Shown: positions 63,860 through 64,000 of the stretch, piece by piece
Layout of the letters: each line of letters begins with the position of its first letter
Numbering within the stretch: the first letter of the stretch is position 1
Origin: Anthopleura xanthogrammica
Taxonomy: Eukaryota; Cnidaria; Anthozoa; Actiniaria; Actiniidae
Direction: 5' to 3'
DNA length: 64,000 bases
Assembly (NCBI GenBank): GCA_964019055.1
Contig: OZ025211.1
Coordinates: 2,012,135-2,076,134, forward strand
Notes under the pieces: generated by a model
What the model saw: the letters and a program-made list of their open reading frames with translations, nothing else
What the model was told of the DNA's origin: nothing
The model's database searches: none
Made by a program: the position numbers and the translations under genes

Positions 63860-64000
63860 TACTGCTGGGTCAGAGAAGTATATTCTAACCAATCAAAGCA
63901 CGAAGGAAAAGTTGCAAGTAAAAAAAGTTGCCGTGCGACAAATGTATAACAATAAAAGATGACTAAATACAAAATGATTACTTGGTTGTTTTTGTTTGGT

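Larger units (their letters stand above)
63199..64000. other. Repeat-filled intron at the right edge
   Basis: The visible 800 bp upstream of the first GPCR exon contains two inverted-repeat elements, a direct repeat and a hammerhead-like core. No exon is supported. Confidence 0.6.

Overview
The window is eukaryotic nuclear DNA from an invertebrate animal. Evidence: intron-rich genes with GT-AG junctions, animal-specific families (DMTF1, TMEM243, adhesion GPCR), no operons, AT-rich introns, and many short inverted-repeat transposons. A cnidarian, probably an anthozoan (anemone or coral), is my best guess from the gene content and repeat style; this is inference. I assembled five multi-exon genes by hand. 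Every junction carries GT and AG and every phase closes on an uninterrupted frame.

Layout: (1) 1-3.6 kb is intergenic and repeat-bearing, including a TTAA-flanked 1.25-kb element. (2) 3,740-17,614 (+) is a 14-exon DMTF1 (Myb-domain transcription factor); its intron 3 holds an intact, intronless mitochondrial-clan cytochrome P450 (8,796-10,451, +). (3) 20,373-22,195 (-) is a 4-exon TMEM243, tail-to-tail with DMTF1 as I recall for the human pair. (4) 22,645-28,359 (+) is an 11-exon SUCLG2 (GTP-specific succinyl-CoA ligase beta), head-to-head with TMEM243 across about 450 bp. (5) 32,186-54,253 (-) is a 14-exon gene for a 1,275-residue LRR-Roc-COR-TIR protein ending in a CaaX-type prenylation motif. 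(6) 56,543-63,198 (-) is the 3' part of an adhesion GPCR (HRM-GAIN-GPS-7TM) whose 5' exons lie beyond the right edge.

The genes do not form one pathway. DMTF1 is a nuclear regulator; SUCLG2 and the P450 are predicted mitochondrial enzymes; TMEM243 and the GPCR are membrane proteins. The LRR-Roc-COR-TIR protein is the most novel item. It joins a sensor repeat, a GTPase switch with its dimerisation module, and a TIR effector or adaptor domain, with a predicted lipid anchor, in one chain. It looks like a candidate innate-immune or cell-death switch, but no activity can be read from sequence alone.

The non-coding DNA is dominated by foldback elements (about 20 recognisable), a LINE 3' end, tRNA-derived sequences, a repeat family with a roughly 60-bp tandem unit, a perfect hexanucleotide array of about 43 copies, and three hammerhead-ribozyme-like cores inside or beside repeats.
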